Part shown: in pieces, positions 55,701 to 63,868 of the stretch
Numbering within the stretch: position 1 is the stretch's first letter
How the letters are laid out: each line of letters starts with the position of its first letter
From: Pseudomonas fluorescens
GTDB lineage: Bacteria > Pseudomonadota > Gammaproteobacteria > Pseudomonadales > Pseudomonadaceae
Direction: 5' to 3'
DNA: 64,000 nt
NCBI RefSeq assembly: GCF_902497625.1
Contig: NZ_CABVGX010000012.1
Coordinates: 1 to 64,000, forward strand
Translations under genes and position numbers: made by a program
The notes under the pieces: generated by a model
Database searches by the model: none
What the model saw: only the letters and a program-made list of their open reading frames with translations
Told to the model about the DNA's origin: nothing

Positions 55701-56065
55701 ATCGCGCTCCACGTTCTCAGAGCGTGCAGAATCTGCACTTAATCAGAATCTTAGCTACGTAAACCTGTTTGTAACAGGGCGAAAGCTACTTCTGTCAGCC
55801 TCCATTCTAGAGGAATGGCGTCTGGAACCATACCTTTCAAGAGATTTTCACGTTCGATGCATGACCGGTGGCATTTGAAGCAAGTGCCGCCCTTGGTGCA
55901 GCGCCCAAATAAGGGAAGCACAATCCCCCACCGAGTTGTTCAGCCGGTGGAAAAAACGCGCCAGCGAAGCGGCAATCGTTCTTAAACTGCATGGTCTGTG
56001 TCGATGCAGCCAGGTTGAGTGCAAACGGGCGATCAAGACGATGCAATCGCCCATAAGCAACAGGG

Positions 56066-56323
56066 TTACTGTGACACGCTCCGAAGCCGTTGCTGAATTC
56101 TCAACAGAAAACCGGCTTCGAAGGCATCTTGGCAGTCACCGACAGGAAAGGTCTTGCGCGTTTGCGCCAGTTCCCACCACAAAGGAATATCGGTCGTTGC
56201 CTCAAGCCAAGCCTGGGCACATTGCACACCACGCTCGATCATCGGCGAAAATTCGCTGCCCCAAGGTGTCAGAAGACTTGGGCAATCATCCGCCGCGGGA
56301 ATTGAAATGTAGTTTTCGTCCAT
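56066..56323 (-). CDS. Small ICE protein of unknown function
   Basis: An 85-residue acidic protein. PADDCPSLLTPWGSEFSPMIERG is followed by a helical part (CAQAWLEATTDIPLWWELAQTR) and a C-terminal GDCQDAFEAGFLLRIQQRL. The layout loosely recalls small antiactivator proteins such as QslA, but this is only an impression. It is divergent from the XRE regulator gene, 169 bases away, with two CACCAAATG repeats between. Confidence 0.55.
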   Translation of the reverse strand: MDENYISIPAADDCPSLLTPWGSEFSPMIERGVQCAQAWLEATTDIPLWWELAQTRKTFPVGDCQDAFEAGFLLRIQQRLRSVSQ

Positions 56324-56384
56324 ACGCACCCTAGATTTCTGATTTTATTGTTAGACACTGGACCCAGCCTCGAAATCTTAACGA

Positions 56385-56424
56385 CACCAAATGAACGCTC
56401 GATAACAGGCATGGGCACCAAATG
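56385..56424. promoter_or_regulatory. Direct repeat CACCAAATG in a divergent promoter region
   Basis: CACCAAATG occurs at 56385-56393 and again at 56416-56424, 31 bases apart, about three helical turns. The repeats lie between the small reverse-strand gene and the XRE regulator gene. They could be binding sites for that regulator, but no classical palindrome was seen. Confidence 0.4.
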
Positions 56425-56492
56425 TCCTAATTCAATGCCAATGTAGACTATATCCCGTGGATTGAGAGTCCCTCAAGGCGCAATTTGCGCGC

Positions 56493-56747
56493 ATGACTCA
56501 AGACTACGAACAACTTCGTCTGCAACTGGCGGAGAACATCCGCTGGATGCGGCGCGTAAAGAACCTTACCCAGGAGCAGCTGGCGCTCATGGCCGAGGTG
56601 GATCGCACCTACGTCAGCCAAATCGAACGATGCGCGGGCAACCCCTCGCTGTTGGTCCTGTGCAAACTCGCCAATATTTTCGAAATCACCACAGATCAAC
56701 TACTTGTAGACCCCGATACCCTGCGCAGCTCCCTTCACGTCAAATAA
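56493..56747 (+). CDS. XRE-family helix-turn-helix regulator
   Basis: An 84-residue Cro/CI-type protein: IRWMRRVKNLTQEQLALMAEVDRTYVSQIERCAGNPSLLVLCKLANIFEI is a complete HTH_3 domain. There is no separate effector domain. It lies after the zeta-toxin cassette and the small reverse-strand gene and before the resumption of transfer genes. It may control the divergent small gene. The ribosome-binding site is weak (AAGG). Confidence 0.84.
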   Translation: MTQDYEQLRLQLAENIRWMRRVKNLTQEQLALMAEVDRTYVSQIERCAGNPSLLVLCKLANIFEITTDQLLVDPDTLRSSLHVK

Positions 56748-56852
56748 TAGTCCCACGCCTCACAAATCCGATAGATCCGCCTTCATAATTCCCACTGACA
56801 GTCTTCAGTCCCTAACCGAACCTGCCCAGGCCATACACCGAGAGCCTGGATA

Positions 56853-57809
56853 ATGCCTGTTGCCTGCTCGTCACTTCCGCCCACAAAACTACGGCCCTTG
56901 GCGCTAAGCATTCTGCTGGCGTGCGGCCTAAGCATGGCGCTGGACACCGTCAGCATCACCTCCTCCGTGCTTTCGCCAAACTGTCTCGAATACAGGGTCG
57001 TCGGTATTTGTTTCTGGCTCCTCTGCACGCCCTTCGGCTGCACAGTCAAAACCTCGACCAAGGTTCGTCATTTCATTCCTGAACTGGTCGTCTCGAGCTA
57101 CGCCACCACCGGCAATAACCCCTGGACCGAGATGACCACCCTCTCCGCTCCCATCAGCGGTGCAGAAGGTGGCGGCAACCTGATCACGCCGAACGCCCGC
57201 CGCGACAACCTGCCTCGATTCAAGAACGTTGATGGCATCGGCCACCCCGGTGGCTGGGTCGCAACGCAACTGGCTTCGCAATCCGGCTATGCCTGCGCCA
57301 GCGGTGCAACTGCATTAATGCCTTACTACCTGAGTACCCTGGACTCACTGGCCTGGCGCCATGGCATCCCAGAAAGTTTCTACCCCGAATCGCTCATGCC
57401 GGGGATCCGTGAAATTGGTCGTCAGGTCTCGGGAAACATGTGGGGCAACGTTTATCCCCGGCAGGGCTTTCTGGTACAGCCCGACGATTTCAAGGCGGCC
57501 GCAGTCATGGCGCAACGCGCCGGCGATGTGATTACCCACAACTGGCAGCCGCATGTGTACTTACCACTCACGCCCGCCAAACGCGACGGCTACTGGCCGC
57601 CTGGCCCGATCGTTGAAAACGACGCTTCGACCCACAAATGGCAATTGCTCTACCCCCAGGTGCAGCCCACGTGCGCCATCTTCCCCAGCGATCCGGTACA
57701 GAGCGCGGATGGCGGCTACGCCTGGTCGCTGTGGCGTCCCTATAGCTGCTGCAAACGTGAGGGACAGACCTTCCTGTTCAGCATCGACTTCGAAGGAGGT
57801 GCTTCATGA
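56853..57809 (+). CDS. TIGR03756-family ICE protein (TraU-like)
   Basis: A 318-residue exported protein. Signal region to about 30, then SVLSPNCLEYRVVGICFWLLCTP with paired cysteines, GGNLITPNARRDNLPRFKNVD, GHPGG and a CCKREGQTFLFSIDFEGG end. TraU proteins have this Cys-rich pattern. Its stop overlaps the next start (ATGA, 57806-57809). A TIGR03757-type gene, which often precedes it, was not found; the toxin cassette lies there instead. Confidence 0.84.
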   Translation: MPVACSSLPPTKLRPLALSILLACGLSMALDTVSITSSVLSPNCLEYRVVGICFWLLCTPFGCTVKTSTKVRHFIPELVVSSYATTGNNPWTEMTTLSAPISGAEGGGNLITPNARRDNLPRFKNVDGIGHPGGWVATQLASQSGYACASGATALMPYYLSTLDSLAWRHGIPESFYPESLMPGIREIGRQVSGNMWGNVYPRQGFLVQPDDFKAAAVMAQRAGDVITHNWQPHVYLPLTPAKRDGYWPPGPIVENDASTHKWQLLYPQVQPTCAIFPSDPVQSADGGYAWSLWRPYSCCKREGQTFLFSIDFEGGAS

Positions 57810-59188
57810 GTCGGCTTCTCGCGCGGCCCTGGTTGGGCACGATGAGTCTGTTGCTCTGTGGACTGCTCGCCATTGCCACACATGCCTACGCCGCCGAGGG
57901 CGATTACCGTCTGGGTACTCAAGGTGAAGTACTCGACGACCGAGTGATGTACACCATTGGTGGCGGCTCGGCAGTGGGCTCACCGAGCTCGCTCTATCGA
58001 CCCAGCGGTCTCGGCGTCGGCGGCTCCTGGCGAGCGAACATGATGTGCGGAAACATGAGCCTCACCAACACCCTGCAAAACCAGCTGAACGGCGTCACCG
58101 AAGGTTTCCAGCAGATCATGGGCAGCATCGTGCAGAACGCGACCCAAGCGGTGATGTCGCTGCCGGCGTTGATCATCCAGCGCGCCAACCCCGGTCTGTA
58201 TGAGTTGCTCAGTAACGGGGTGATGCAAGGTCGGATCGACTTCGACCGCTCCAAGCTAACCTGCCAGGCCATGGCCGAAAAGATGGCGGATAAGGTCGGT
58301 CAAGCCGGCTGGGGTGCGCTGGCCAAAAACCAGGAGATGCAGGGCAATCTGGAGCAAACCGGAGGTGATGCGGTGGCAGCGGTGAAAAACACCGAGGCCC
58401 ATAACGGCAACAATGGGGTGTCCTGGGTCGGCGGTTCGAAGGCCGGAGGTAACGGACAGACGCCCATTCGGGTGACCGCCGACGTGGTCCGCGCAGGCTA
58501 TAACCTGCTGCATAACCGTACGGTGGATGACAGTGCCTCGATCAGTAGCAGTGATTGCCTGGGAGGGGCTATTTGCCAGACATGGGCTTTGCCCCAAGAG
58601 GAGTCCGACTGGGCCGTTCGGGTGTTGGGCGAGAGCGAAGTCGCGACCTGCGACAGCTGCGAAACTCTGCGTGCGACCGCTGGCAGCGGACTGACGCCGC
58701 TGATCCAGGAGGCCTATAACGAGCGCCTCAAGGCCCTGCAAGGGCTATTGTCTGGCTCTCTGCCGCCTACCCCTGACAACCTGGCGAAAGCCTCCAGCCC
58801 GATGCTGCCGGTGACCCGTGGTGTGGTCGAAGCCCTGCGTGACGACCCCGATCAGGACCTGTTGGCGCGGCGCCTGGCCAGTGAGACGGCCTTGTCCAGT
58901 GTGCTCGACAAAGCGTTGCTGCTACTGCGCACCCTGCTGGCGGGCAGTCACGAACCGAACATCGCCTCAGCCGAGCCGGCACAGAGCGCCTTGACGAAAA
59001 ACATCGACACCCTGGAGCGCGAAATACGCCTGCTGCAGACCGAACTGCAGGTCCGGCAGATGCTGGCCACCAACACCGCCAGCCTGGTGCTCGACCGGCA
59101 TGCCGGTGGTGCCGACGCATCGCGTACCGTCGAGCAAGGCGACCCCGAGCCCGGTCGACTCAATGATGCTGACGCCAGGCGCAAGTGA
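57806..59188 (+). CDS. TIGR03755-family ICE protein (PFL_4711, TraH-like)
   Basis: A 460-residue exported protein. Signal peptide to about 28 (AYA-AE), then MCGNMSLTNTLQNQLNGVTEGFQQIMGSIVQNATQAV and a long helical middle with CQAMAEKMADK. The C-terminal quarter is coiled coil (about 385-430). The pattern is that of TraH-like pilus assembly proteins. It is coupled to its neighbours and intact. Confidence 0.83.
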   Translation: MSRLLARPWLGTMSLLLCGLLAIATHAYAAEGDYRLGTQGEVLDDRVMYTIGGGSAVGSPSSLYRPSGLGVGGSWRANMMCGNMSLTNTLQNQLNGVTEGFQQIMGSIVQNATQAVMSLPALIIQRANPGLYELLSNGVMQGRIDFDRSKLTCQAMAEKMADKVGQAGWGALAKNQEMQGNLEQTGGDAVAAVKNTEAHNGNNGVSWVGGSKAGGNGQTPIRVTADVVRAGYNLLHNRTVDDSASISSSDCLGGAICQTWALPQEESDWAVRVLGESEVATCDSCETLRATAGSGLTPLIQEAYNERLKALQGLLSGSLPPTPDNLAKASSPMLPVTRGVVEALRDDPDQDLLARRLASETALSSVLDKALLLLRTLLAGSHEPNIASAEPAQSALTKNIDTLEREIRLLQTELQVRQMLATNTASLVLDRHAGGADASRTVEQGDPEPGRLNDADARRK

Positions 59189-59191
59189 GCC

Positions 59192-59500
59192 ATGAAACGC
59201 TCACCGCTATTCACTTTGCTTTCAAGTCTGGGGATTGCCGCAGTGATGATCCTGACCGCTGCACTGGTCGCATGGATCGGCCGCACTGCGCTAGGTAGTT
59301 TCGAGGCCTGGCAGCAGGCATTCGAATCCGTACGACCCTATCTGCGGGGGTGGCGTGCCCTGCTCTACGGCGCCCTCTTTGCGCTCTGGTGGGATCTGCT
59401 TCAGCGCTACCGACATCGACCCCAGGATCGACTGCGCGTGAAACGCATCGGGACATTAGGGCTCGTGCTCTTTACCTGCGTCGAACTCACCCGACTGTGA
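59192..59500 (+). CDS. Small ICE transfer-region membrane protein
   Basis: A 102-residue protein with three helices (about 10-30, 52-68 and 85-100) and a basic loop (RYRHRPQDRLRVKR). It lies three bases after the previous stop and ten before the TraG-like gene. It is a standard small gene in this slot of the ICE group, with unknown function. Confidence 0.7.
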   Translation: MKRSPLFTLLSSLGIAAVMILTAALVAWIGRTALGSFEAWQQAFESVRPYLRGWRALLYGALFALWWDLLQRYRHRPQDRLRVKRIGTLGLVLFTCVELTRL

Positions 59501-59510
59501 GGTCACCACC

Positions 59511-61067
59511 ATGCTCCTGAGCACCAACAGCTACCTGGAATTTTACCTCTCCCTGCTGGCCTGGATCATTAACAACGGACTCTGGAGCGTCCTGTCCGAC
59601 ACCGGGCTGTTTGCCGCGCCCTTCGGCGCGATCATCCTCCAGGAATGGCTGTCAGCCCGTCAGCAAGGCGCGGATGAGGGAAACAAGGGATTGCTCTCGG
59701 TGCCGCGGATCGAGAACCGGTTGTGGCTGGCCTACATCGTCGTATTGTTCGGCTGCGCGCCGGTCTTTCCGTTGAGCCTCTCGTCAATGACGTTCGATGA
59801 TGCGGCAAGTCAGCGCTGCGGCGTAAGTGTGGCCAAGCCAGCGGAAACCGCCTGGGGGACGACCTTCAATACCATCGGCGAACGCTCCGCCAACGTACCG
59901 ATCTGGTGGTTTCTAGTGCATGCCTTGAGCAAAGGGGTAACCGCCGCAGCCACCGCCTCCATTCCCTGCGCACCGGATATTCGGCAGATGCGCATGGAGA
60001 TCGACAGCTCGCGTATCAACAGCCAGGTACTGCTGCAGGAAGTCGCCGACTTCACCCGCGACTGTTATGGCTATTCCCGTTCTCGGTTGTTTACCAATCG
60101 CCCGCAACTGGACAAGGCACAAAGTCACGACGCGTCCTGGATCGGCTCAAGCTATCTTCTCGACACGCCCGGCTACTACGACACGGATCGTTCACGCACA
60201 CCGCGAATCAGTTGGCCGTATGACGAAAGCCGCGATGTTTCCTTGCCGCGGCTGGAGAATGGCGCGGGCTACCCCACTTGCAAGCAGTGGTGGAGCGACA
60301 GCGGTGTTGGCTTGCTCGAGCGGTTGATCCAGCAGGTTGATCCCTCTCTGCTGACTCAGCTGAAAGGTTGGCTGACTGGCCGCTCGAGCAACGAGATCGA
60401 GGATGCCACCCTGCGCGAACTGGTCAGTCCGCGCCAGCAATCGATGTCCATGTCGCCCGGACAGGTGTACCAGGACTATGGTTCCAGCGCTCGTGGCGGC
60501 TCGATCAATCAGGGGCTTAATAACCTGGCCACCAATACCGGCTTGGCCCTCGGCTCCTTCAGCAACTTCCCGGCGATGAATGCGCTACGCGCCGCCCTGC
60601 CGATGGTGCAGGCTTTCCTGATCATGGGCATCATCATCAGCTTGCCGCTGATCTTGCTGGTCAGTACCTATCAGTTGAAGACCGTCATGACCGTGACGTT
60701 CGCGCTGTTCACCTTACACATGCTGACCTTCTGGTGGGAACTAGCGCGTTGGGTCGACTCCAGCATGCTCGATACCCTGTACAACCAGGTTTCGGCTTCC
60801 AATCAGGTGCTGTTGTCGCTGCCCACATCCGGGTTTATGGATGGGACTGTCACCGCGCAGGTGATCGAGTACGTGATGGGGGCGATGTTCATCGTGCTGC
60901 CGATGGTTTTTCTAGCCACCATGAGTTGGGCCGGATATAGCGTAGGTTCAGGCGTAGAAGGAATGCTCAGCAGGGGAACCCACGCAGCACAGACAGCGAG
61001 CTCTAACGGAACCTCTCAGTTGATGAGCGGTGCAAGAATTGTTTCGGGTAAATCGAGCTCAAAATAA
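59511..61067 (+). CDS. traG: TraG-N-type conjugal transfer protein
   Basis: A 518-residue inner-membrane protein with helices in the N-terminal third (about 15-35, 62-82), a periplasmic Cys-containing part (SQRCGVSVAKPAETAWGTTFN, RDCYGYSRSRLF) and a C-terminal helix bundle (about 365-500). This matches the TraG N-terminal domain involved in mating-pair stabilisation and pilus assembly. It is the last gene of the T4SS row, followed by a convergent DUF3742-like gene nine bases away. Confidence 0.82.
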   Translation: MLLSTNSYLEFYLSLLAWIINNGLWSVLSDTGLFAAPFGAIILQEWLSARQQGADEGNKGLLSVPRIENRLWLAYIVVLFGCAPVFPLSLSSMTFDDAASQRCGVSVAKPAETAWGTTFNTIGERSANVPIWWFLVHALSKGVTAAATASIPCAPDIRQMRMEIDSSRINSQVLLQEVADFTRDCYGYSRSRLFTNRPQLDKAQSHDASWIGSSYLLDTPGYYDTDRSRTPRISWPYDESRDVSLPRLENGAGYPTCKQWWSDSGVGLLERLIQQVDPSLLTQLKGWLTGRSSNEIEDATLRELVSPRQQSMSMSPGQVYQDYGSSARGGSINQGLNNLATNTGLALGSFSNFPAMNALRAALPMVQAFLIMGIIISLPLILLVSTYQLKTVMTVTFALFTLHMLTFWWELARWVDSSMLDTLYNQVSASNQVLLSLPTSGFMDGTVTAQVIEYVMGAMFIVLPMVFLATMSWAGYSVGSGVEGMLSRGTHAAQTASSNGTSQLMSGARIVSGKSSSK

Positions 61068-61075
61068 CCAAGAGG

Positions 61076-61441
61076 CTACTTCAGAGAACCCCATTTATCG
61101 TACCGCTCAGGCCAAGACGTTCTATGCACTGGATCATCGATATCGTCAATACCTGGAGTGTCTGAATCTTGAATTGGGATAGCTGCTAATACGACGATTG
61201 TGCACATCAGCACAAACAACCAGAAGCTAACAAAAATAAATGCTCCGAGCAGAGCCAACTTGGCAGCCAGAAAACTCCCGCGAACAAGAATTTTATCTGC
61301 GGGCATACCTACCGTCTCCGCACGCTCAACCACGCGGGATTCAAACGTTTTCAACCTGCGGTAACCACGCTTCACCGACATACCACAGACGTACGCCCAG
61401 CGGTGGACACGTGAACTCTGAACAGGTTGCTGAATCGGCAT
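61076..61441 (-). CDS. DUF3742-family ICE protein
   Basis: A 121-residue protein with one or two helices (about 55-88). The N-terminal basic part (RWAYVCGMSVKRGYRRLKTFESRVVERAE) and the conserved tail PVHRTSWPERYDKW match DUF3742, a family found on the opposite strand after TraG in PFL_47xx ICEs. Function unknown. Confidence 0.8.
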   Translation of the reverse strand: MPIQQPVQSSRVHRWAYVCGMSVKRGYRRLKTFESRVVERAETVGMPADKILVRGSFLAAKLALLGAFIFVSFWLFVLMCTIVVLAAIPIQDSDTPGIDDIDDPVHRTSWPERYDKWGSLK

Positions 61442-61640
61442 GGTCTCGCCCTCTTCTGAGCGTTTTCATGGTTGAGACAAGAGCAATAGCGTACTACTGA
61501 AATCGGCCCGTGCCTGACCGTTTATCAGTTTGCCCCAGCCGAAAAATCTTCACTGGAAGACAGAAGACAAGCTCCGTGAAACAGCGTCTCTACAGTCATT
61601 GACCCATACAAATCGTCCAGTTAAATACAAGGTACGGATC

Positions 61641-61769
61641 GCTGTTATCGACAGCACTTTCCCAGGTAGTCAGAACCTTCAAGGCTACGTCACTTCGATG
61701 ATGGCTCTCCCCAAGTGCGATTAGCGTTCGGTAGCTCGCACGGTGACCGTTTCTACGGTGATGAACGCC
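61641..61769 (+). ncRNA. Structured repeated element, copy B
   Basis: About 129 bases homologous to 37645-37771. GCTGT/ACAGC (61641-61655), GTAG/CTAC (61666-61688), GTGCGA/TCGCAC (61715-61741) and ACCGT/ACGGT (61746-61759) correspond in order to copy A. The last stem is ACCGC/GCGGT in copy A: a paired C-G to T-A change that keeps pairing. It lies about 130 bases before the gene at 61897 and is also followed by a nested leader hairpin. Confidence 0.6.
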
Positions 61770-61832
61770 TACTGCTCTCCTGAGCGCCTTTCGAGCTCTG
61801 CTCGTCAGGAAAACCTTCTTGATTTTCTTCAA

Positions 61833-61862
61833 CCCACTGCGGGGAAATTTTTCCCGCACGGG
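61833..61862 (+). promoter_or_regulatory. Nested leader hairpin before the gene at 61897
   Basis: Outer CCC (61833-61835) with GGG (61860-61862); inner GCGGG (61839-61843) with CCCGC (61853-61857), extended by A/T pairs. It ends 34 bases before the ATG and shares the arrangement of the hairpins at 37903, 38915 and 62293. Confidence 0.55.
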
Positions 61863-61896
61863 ACAGGTTTCTTCGCGTTTTCAACGGAGACATACC

Positions 61897-62226
61897 ATGC
61901 CCGACTCACTTACACCGGAAACACTGAACACCCTTCGGTTGCCCATCGTGTTCACACCTGGCGCGTGGCAACGCGCAGTACAGCTCGAGCGTTCCGATCA
62001 CGCTGGGAAGCTGCAGATCGATCGGTTGAGCCACGTATTGCGCGCAGCCTTCGAAGCCCACCTGGCCTATCCACAAAAGCCCTATGTGCTGTTCGAGGTA
62101 GTCCACATTGAACCAACCGATCACTTCGACCACGACCCGTTGCTGCAATTGAGTCTCAGCCTACTCCAAGAACCGGGTCAGCCTGGCGCCTTACTGATAG
62201 CGCTTACAGGAGAACACCAGCGCTAA
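61897..62226 (+). CDS. Conserved ICE protein of unknown function
   Basis: A 109-residue protein starting at 61897 after CGGAGA. The helix-rich body has FTPGAWQRAVQLERSDHAGKLQIDRLSHVLRAAFEAHL and a C-terminal DHFDHDPLLQLSLSLL. No catalytic motif or membrane segment was seen. It lies between the second structured element and the antirestriction gene, so it may belong to the antirestriction/establishment module. Family unknown to me. Confidence 0.65.
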   Translation: MPDSLTPETLNTLRLPIVFTPGAWQRAVQLERSDHAGKLQIDRLSHVLRAAFEAHLAYPQKPYVLFEVVHIEPTDHFDHDPLLQLSLSLLQEPGQPGALLIALTGEHQR

Positions 62227-62292
62227 GCGCAATTGGCGGCGCCCACCTCCACATTCGGACGGCATGCAGGCCTGCATCAATCCAGCCCATCA

Positions 62293-62319
62293 CCCACCGG
62301 GGAACTCTCCCCCGGCGGG
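62293..62319 (+). promoter_or_regulatory. Nested leader hairpin before the ardC gene
   Basis: Outer CCC (62293-62295) with GGG (62317-62319); inner CCGGGG (62297-62302) with CCCCGG (62310-62315). It ends 37 bases before the ATG at 62357. Confidence 0.55.
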
Positions 62320-62356
62320 CAAGGCGTTCCTCCATTTTTCTCTCGAGGAAATTGCC

Positions 62357-63316
62357 ATGCGCGATATCTACCAAGACGTAACTGACAAGATCGTTACCGC
62401 GTTAGACCAAGGCGTTGCTCCCTGGATCAAACCCTGGTCCTCAAGTGGCTCCGCTTACATCGGCCATCAACCCTACCCCATCAATGCCATCACGCGACGT
62501 CCGTATTCGGGCATCAATTTACCGCTGCTCTGGGCCGAGGCCAGGTTGCAGGGGTTCACTCAAGATCGTTGGCTGACCTTCAACCAAGCTAAAAAGGCCG
62601 GTGGGCACATCCGTAAGGGTGAGCACAGCACTCTGGCTGTGCTCTACAAGCCGATGGAGCGCGAGGAACAGACCGAGTCAGGCCAACCCGTACTCGATGA
62701 AAACGGTCAGCCCAAGGTTGCTCACTTCGGCATTCTCAGGACGCATTTTCTGTTCAACATCGAGCAAACGGAGGGGCTCGAGATGTTCAATCAAACCCTG
62801 CTCGAAACGGAACCGACCGATCCATTCCAGGCCAATAGCGTTGCGGAAAATCTGCTGTTAAGTTCAGGTGCACACATCGTTCATCGGCCTGCCGACGAAG
62901 CCTTTTACCACCCGATCAGGGATCTCATCCAACTGCCGACAAAAGCACAATTTCACGATGAAGGCGGGTACTACGCCACCGCACTGCACGAGCTGACGCA
63001 CTGGACCGGGCATCACGCTCGGTTGCAACGTGAGGGGGTGACGTCAGCCTATCCGTTCGGCTCGCCAGGCTACGCGCTTGAGGAGTTGATCGCCGAGATG
63101 GGCGCTGCGTTTTTATGTGCTTACGCCGACATTCAGGGAGAGCTGAGGCACGAGGGCTATATCGATTCCTGGCTCGGCCTGCTCAAGGCTGACAAACGCG
63201 CGATCTTTCGCGCCAGTGGTCACGCCCGAAGCGCCTCGGAGTATGTACTCAACCTGGAGCAGAAACTGAAGCAGATGGTAATGGATGACTCACGATGCAT
63301 GAACGATGGAGTTTGA
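62357..63316 (+). CDS. ardC: ArdC-like antirestriction protein with zincin metallopeptidase domain
   Basis: A 319-residue protein. The N-terminal ssDNA-binding ArdC domain (MRDIYQDVTDKIVTALDQGVAPW, YSGINLPLLWAEA, FNQAKKAGGHIRKGEHS) is followed by a C-terminal zincin-like domain with HELTHWTGH near 212 and the EELIAEMGAAFL helix providing the third ligand. ArdC protects incoming single-stranded DNA from restriction during conjugation. A leader hairpin precedes it and a strong terminator follows, so it is a single-gene unit ready for zygotic expression. Confidence 0.87.
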   Translation: MRDIYQDVTDKIVTALDQGVAPWIKPWSSSGSAYIGHQPYPINAITRRPYSGINLPLLWAEARLQGFTQDRWLTFNQAKKAGGHIRKGEHSTLAVLYKPMEREEQTESGQPVLDENGQPKVAHFGILRTHFLFNIEQTEGLEMFNQTLLETEPTDPFQANSVAENLLLSSGAHIVHRPADEAFYHPIRDLIQLPTKAQFHDEGGYYATALHELTHWTGHHARLQREGVTSAYPFGSPGYALEELIAEMGAAFLCAYADIQGELRHEGYIDSWLGLLKADKRAIFRASGHARSASEYVLNLEQKLKQMVMDDSRCMNDGV

Positions 63317-63346
63317 TTGTTACCTCACCGCTGCAATCGCATCACA

Positions 63347-63374
63347 GGGCCCAACGCGAGTTGGGCCCTTTTTT
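63347..63374 (+). terminator. Rho-independent terminator after ardC
   Basis: GGGCCCAAC (63347-63355) and GTTGGGCCC (63360-63368) form a perfect 9-bp stem with a GCGA loop followed by six T. It lies 30 bases beyond the stop. Confidence 0.88.
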
Positions 63375-63448
63375 CTGCGCCCAGAAAAATCCCCATGCCG
63401 CGGGGCTCTGATGCAAAGAATCAGAGATGGGCACACACCCGCAGACTG

Positions 63449-63646
63449 TCATTCCGCATCCAGGTTCTGCGCCAGAAAATCCACCAGTTCAAGCGGACTC
63501 CGGCTGTCGATCACCTTGTAGATCAGATCGCGTTTACTGCGCGGCAACTTCTTGACCACGCTCTTCGCCGAGGCCCTGACGGCTTCGTCGGTCCCATGGA
63601 TACGTGCCGCGAGCAGCAGCACGAGCGTGGCGTCAGTGAGGTTCAT
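63449..63646 (-). CDS. Small conserved ICE hypothetical protein
   Basis: A 65-residue, mostly helical protein starting at 63646 (MNLTDATLVLLLAARIHG) with a basic middle (KSVVKKLPRSKRDLIYKVIDS) and an acidic end. It is on the opposite strand between ardC and traI. No family recognised. The absence of a strong ribosome-binding site keeps confidence moderate, but codon pattern and helicity look like a real gene. Confidence 0.5.
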   Translation of the reverse strand: MNLTDATLVLLLAARIHGTDEAVRASAKSVVKKLPRSKRDLIYKVIDSRSPLELVDFLAQNLDAE

Positions 63647-63868
63647 GGCAAGACCCAAAAAATAGGCACCGCAGTGTACCGACTCTTGTCTTTTCCATAC
63701 CAGCCCTCAACAAACTGACGTGTAGCAGTATCGATAGTCCGATTGCCGCACAAAGGGACACGAGCCAAAAGGACGGGTAACGGTTGGAAAGGAATGGGGA
63801 GTCAAGGGTAAGAGCCCTATCCGAAAAGGCTAAAAGGCTACTGACCCAGCCACTTCCCGGAGGTCACG

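Noticed and set aside
37903..62319. CRISPR-like reading of the repeated hairpins
   Set aside because: Only four copies at distant sites, different in sequence and each tied to a gene start; there are no spacers.
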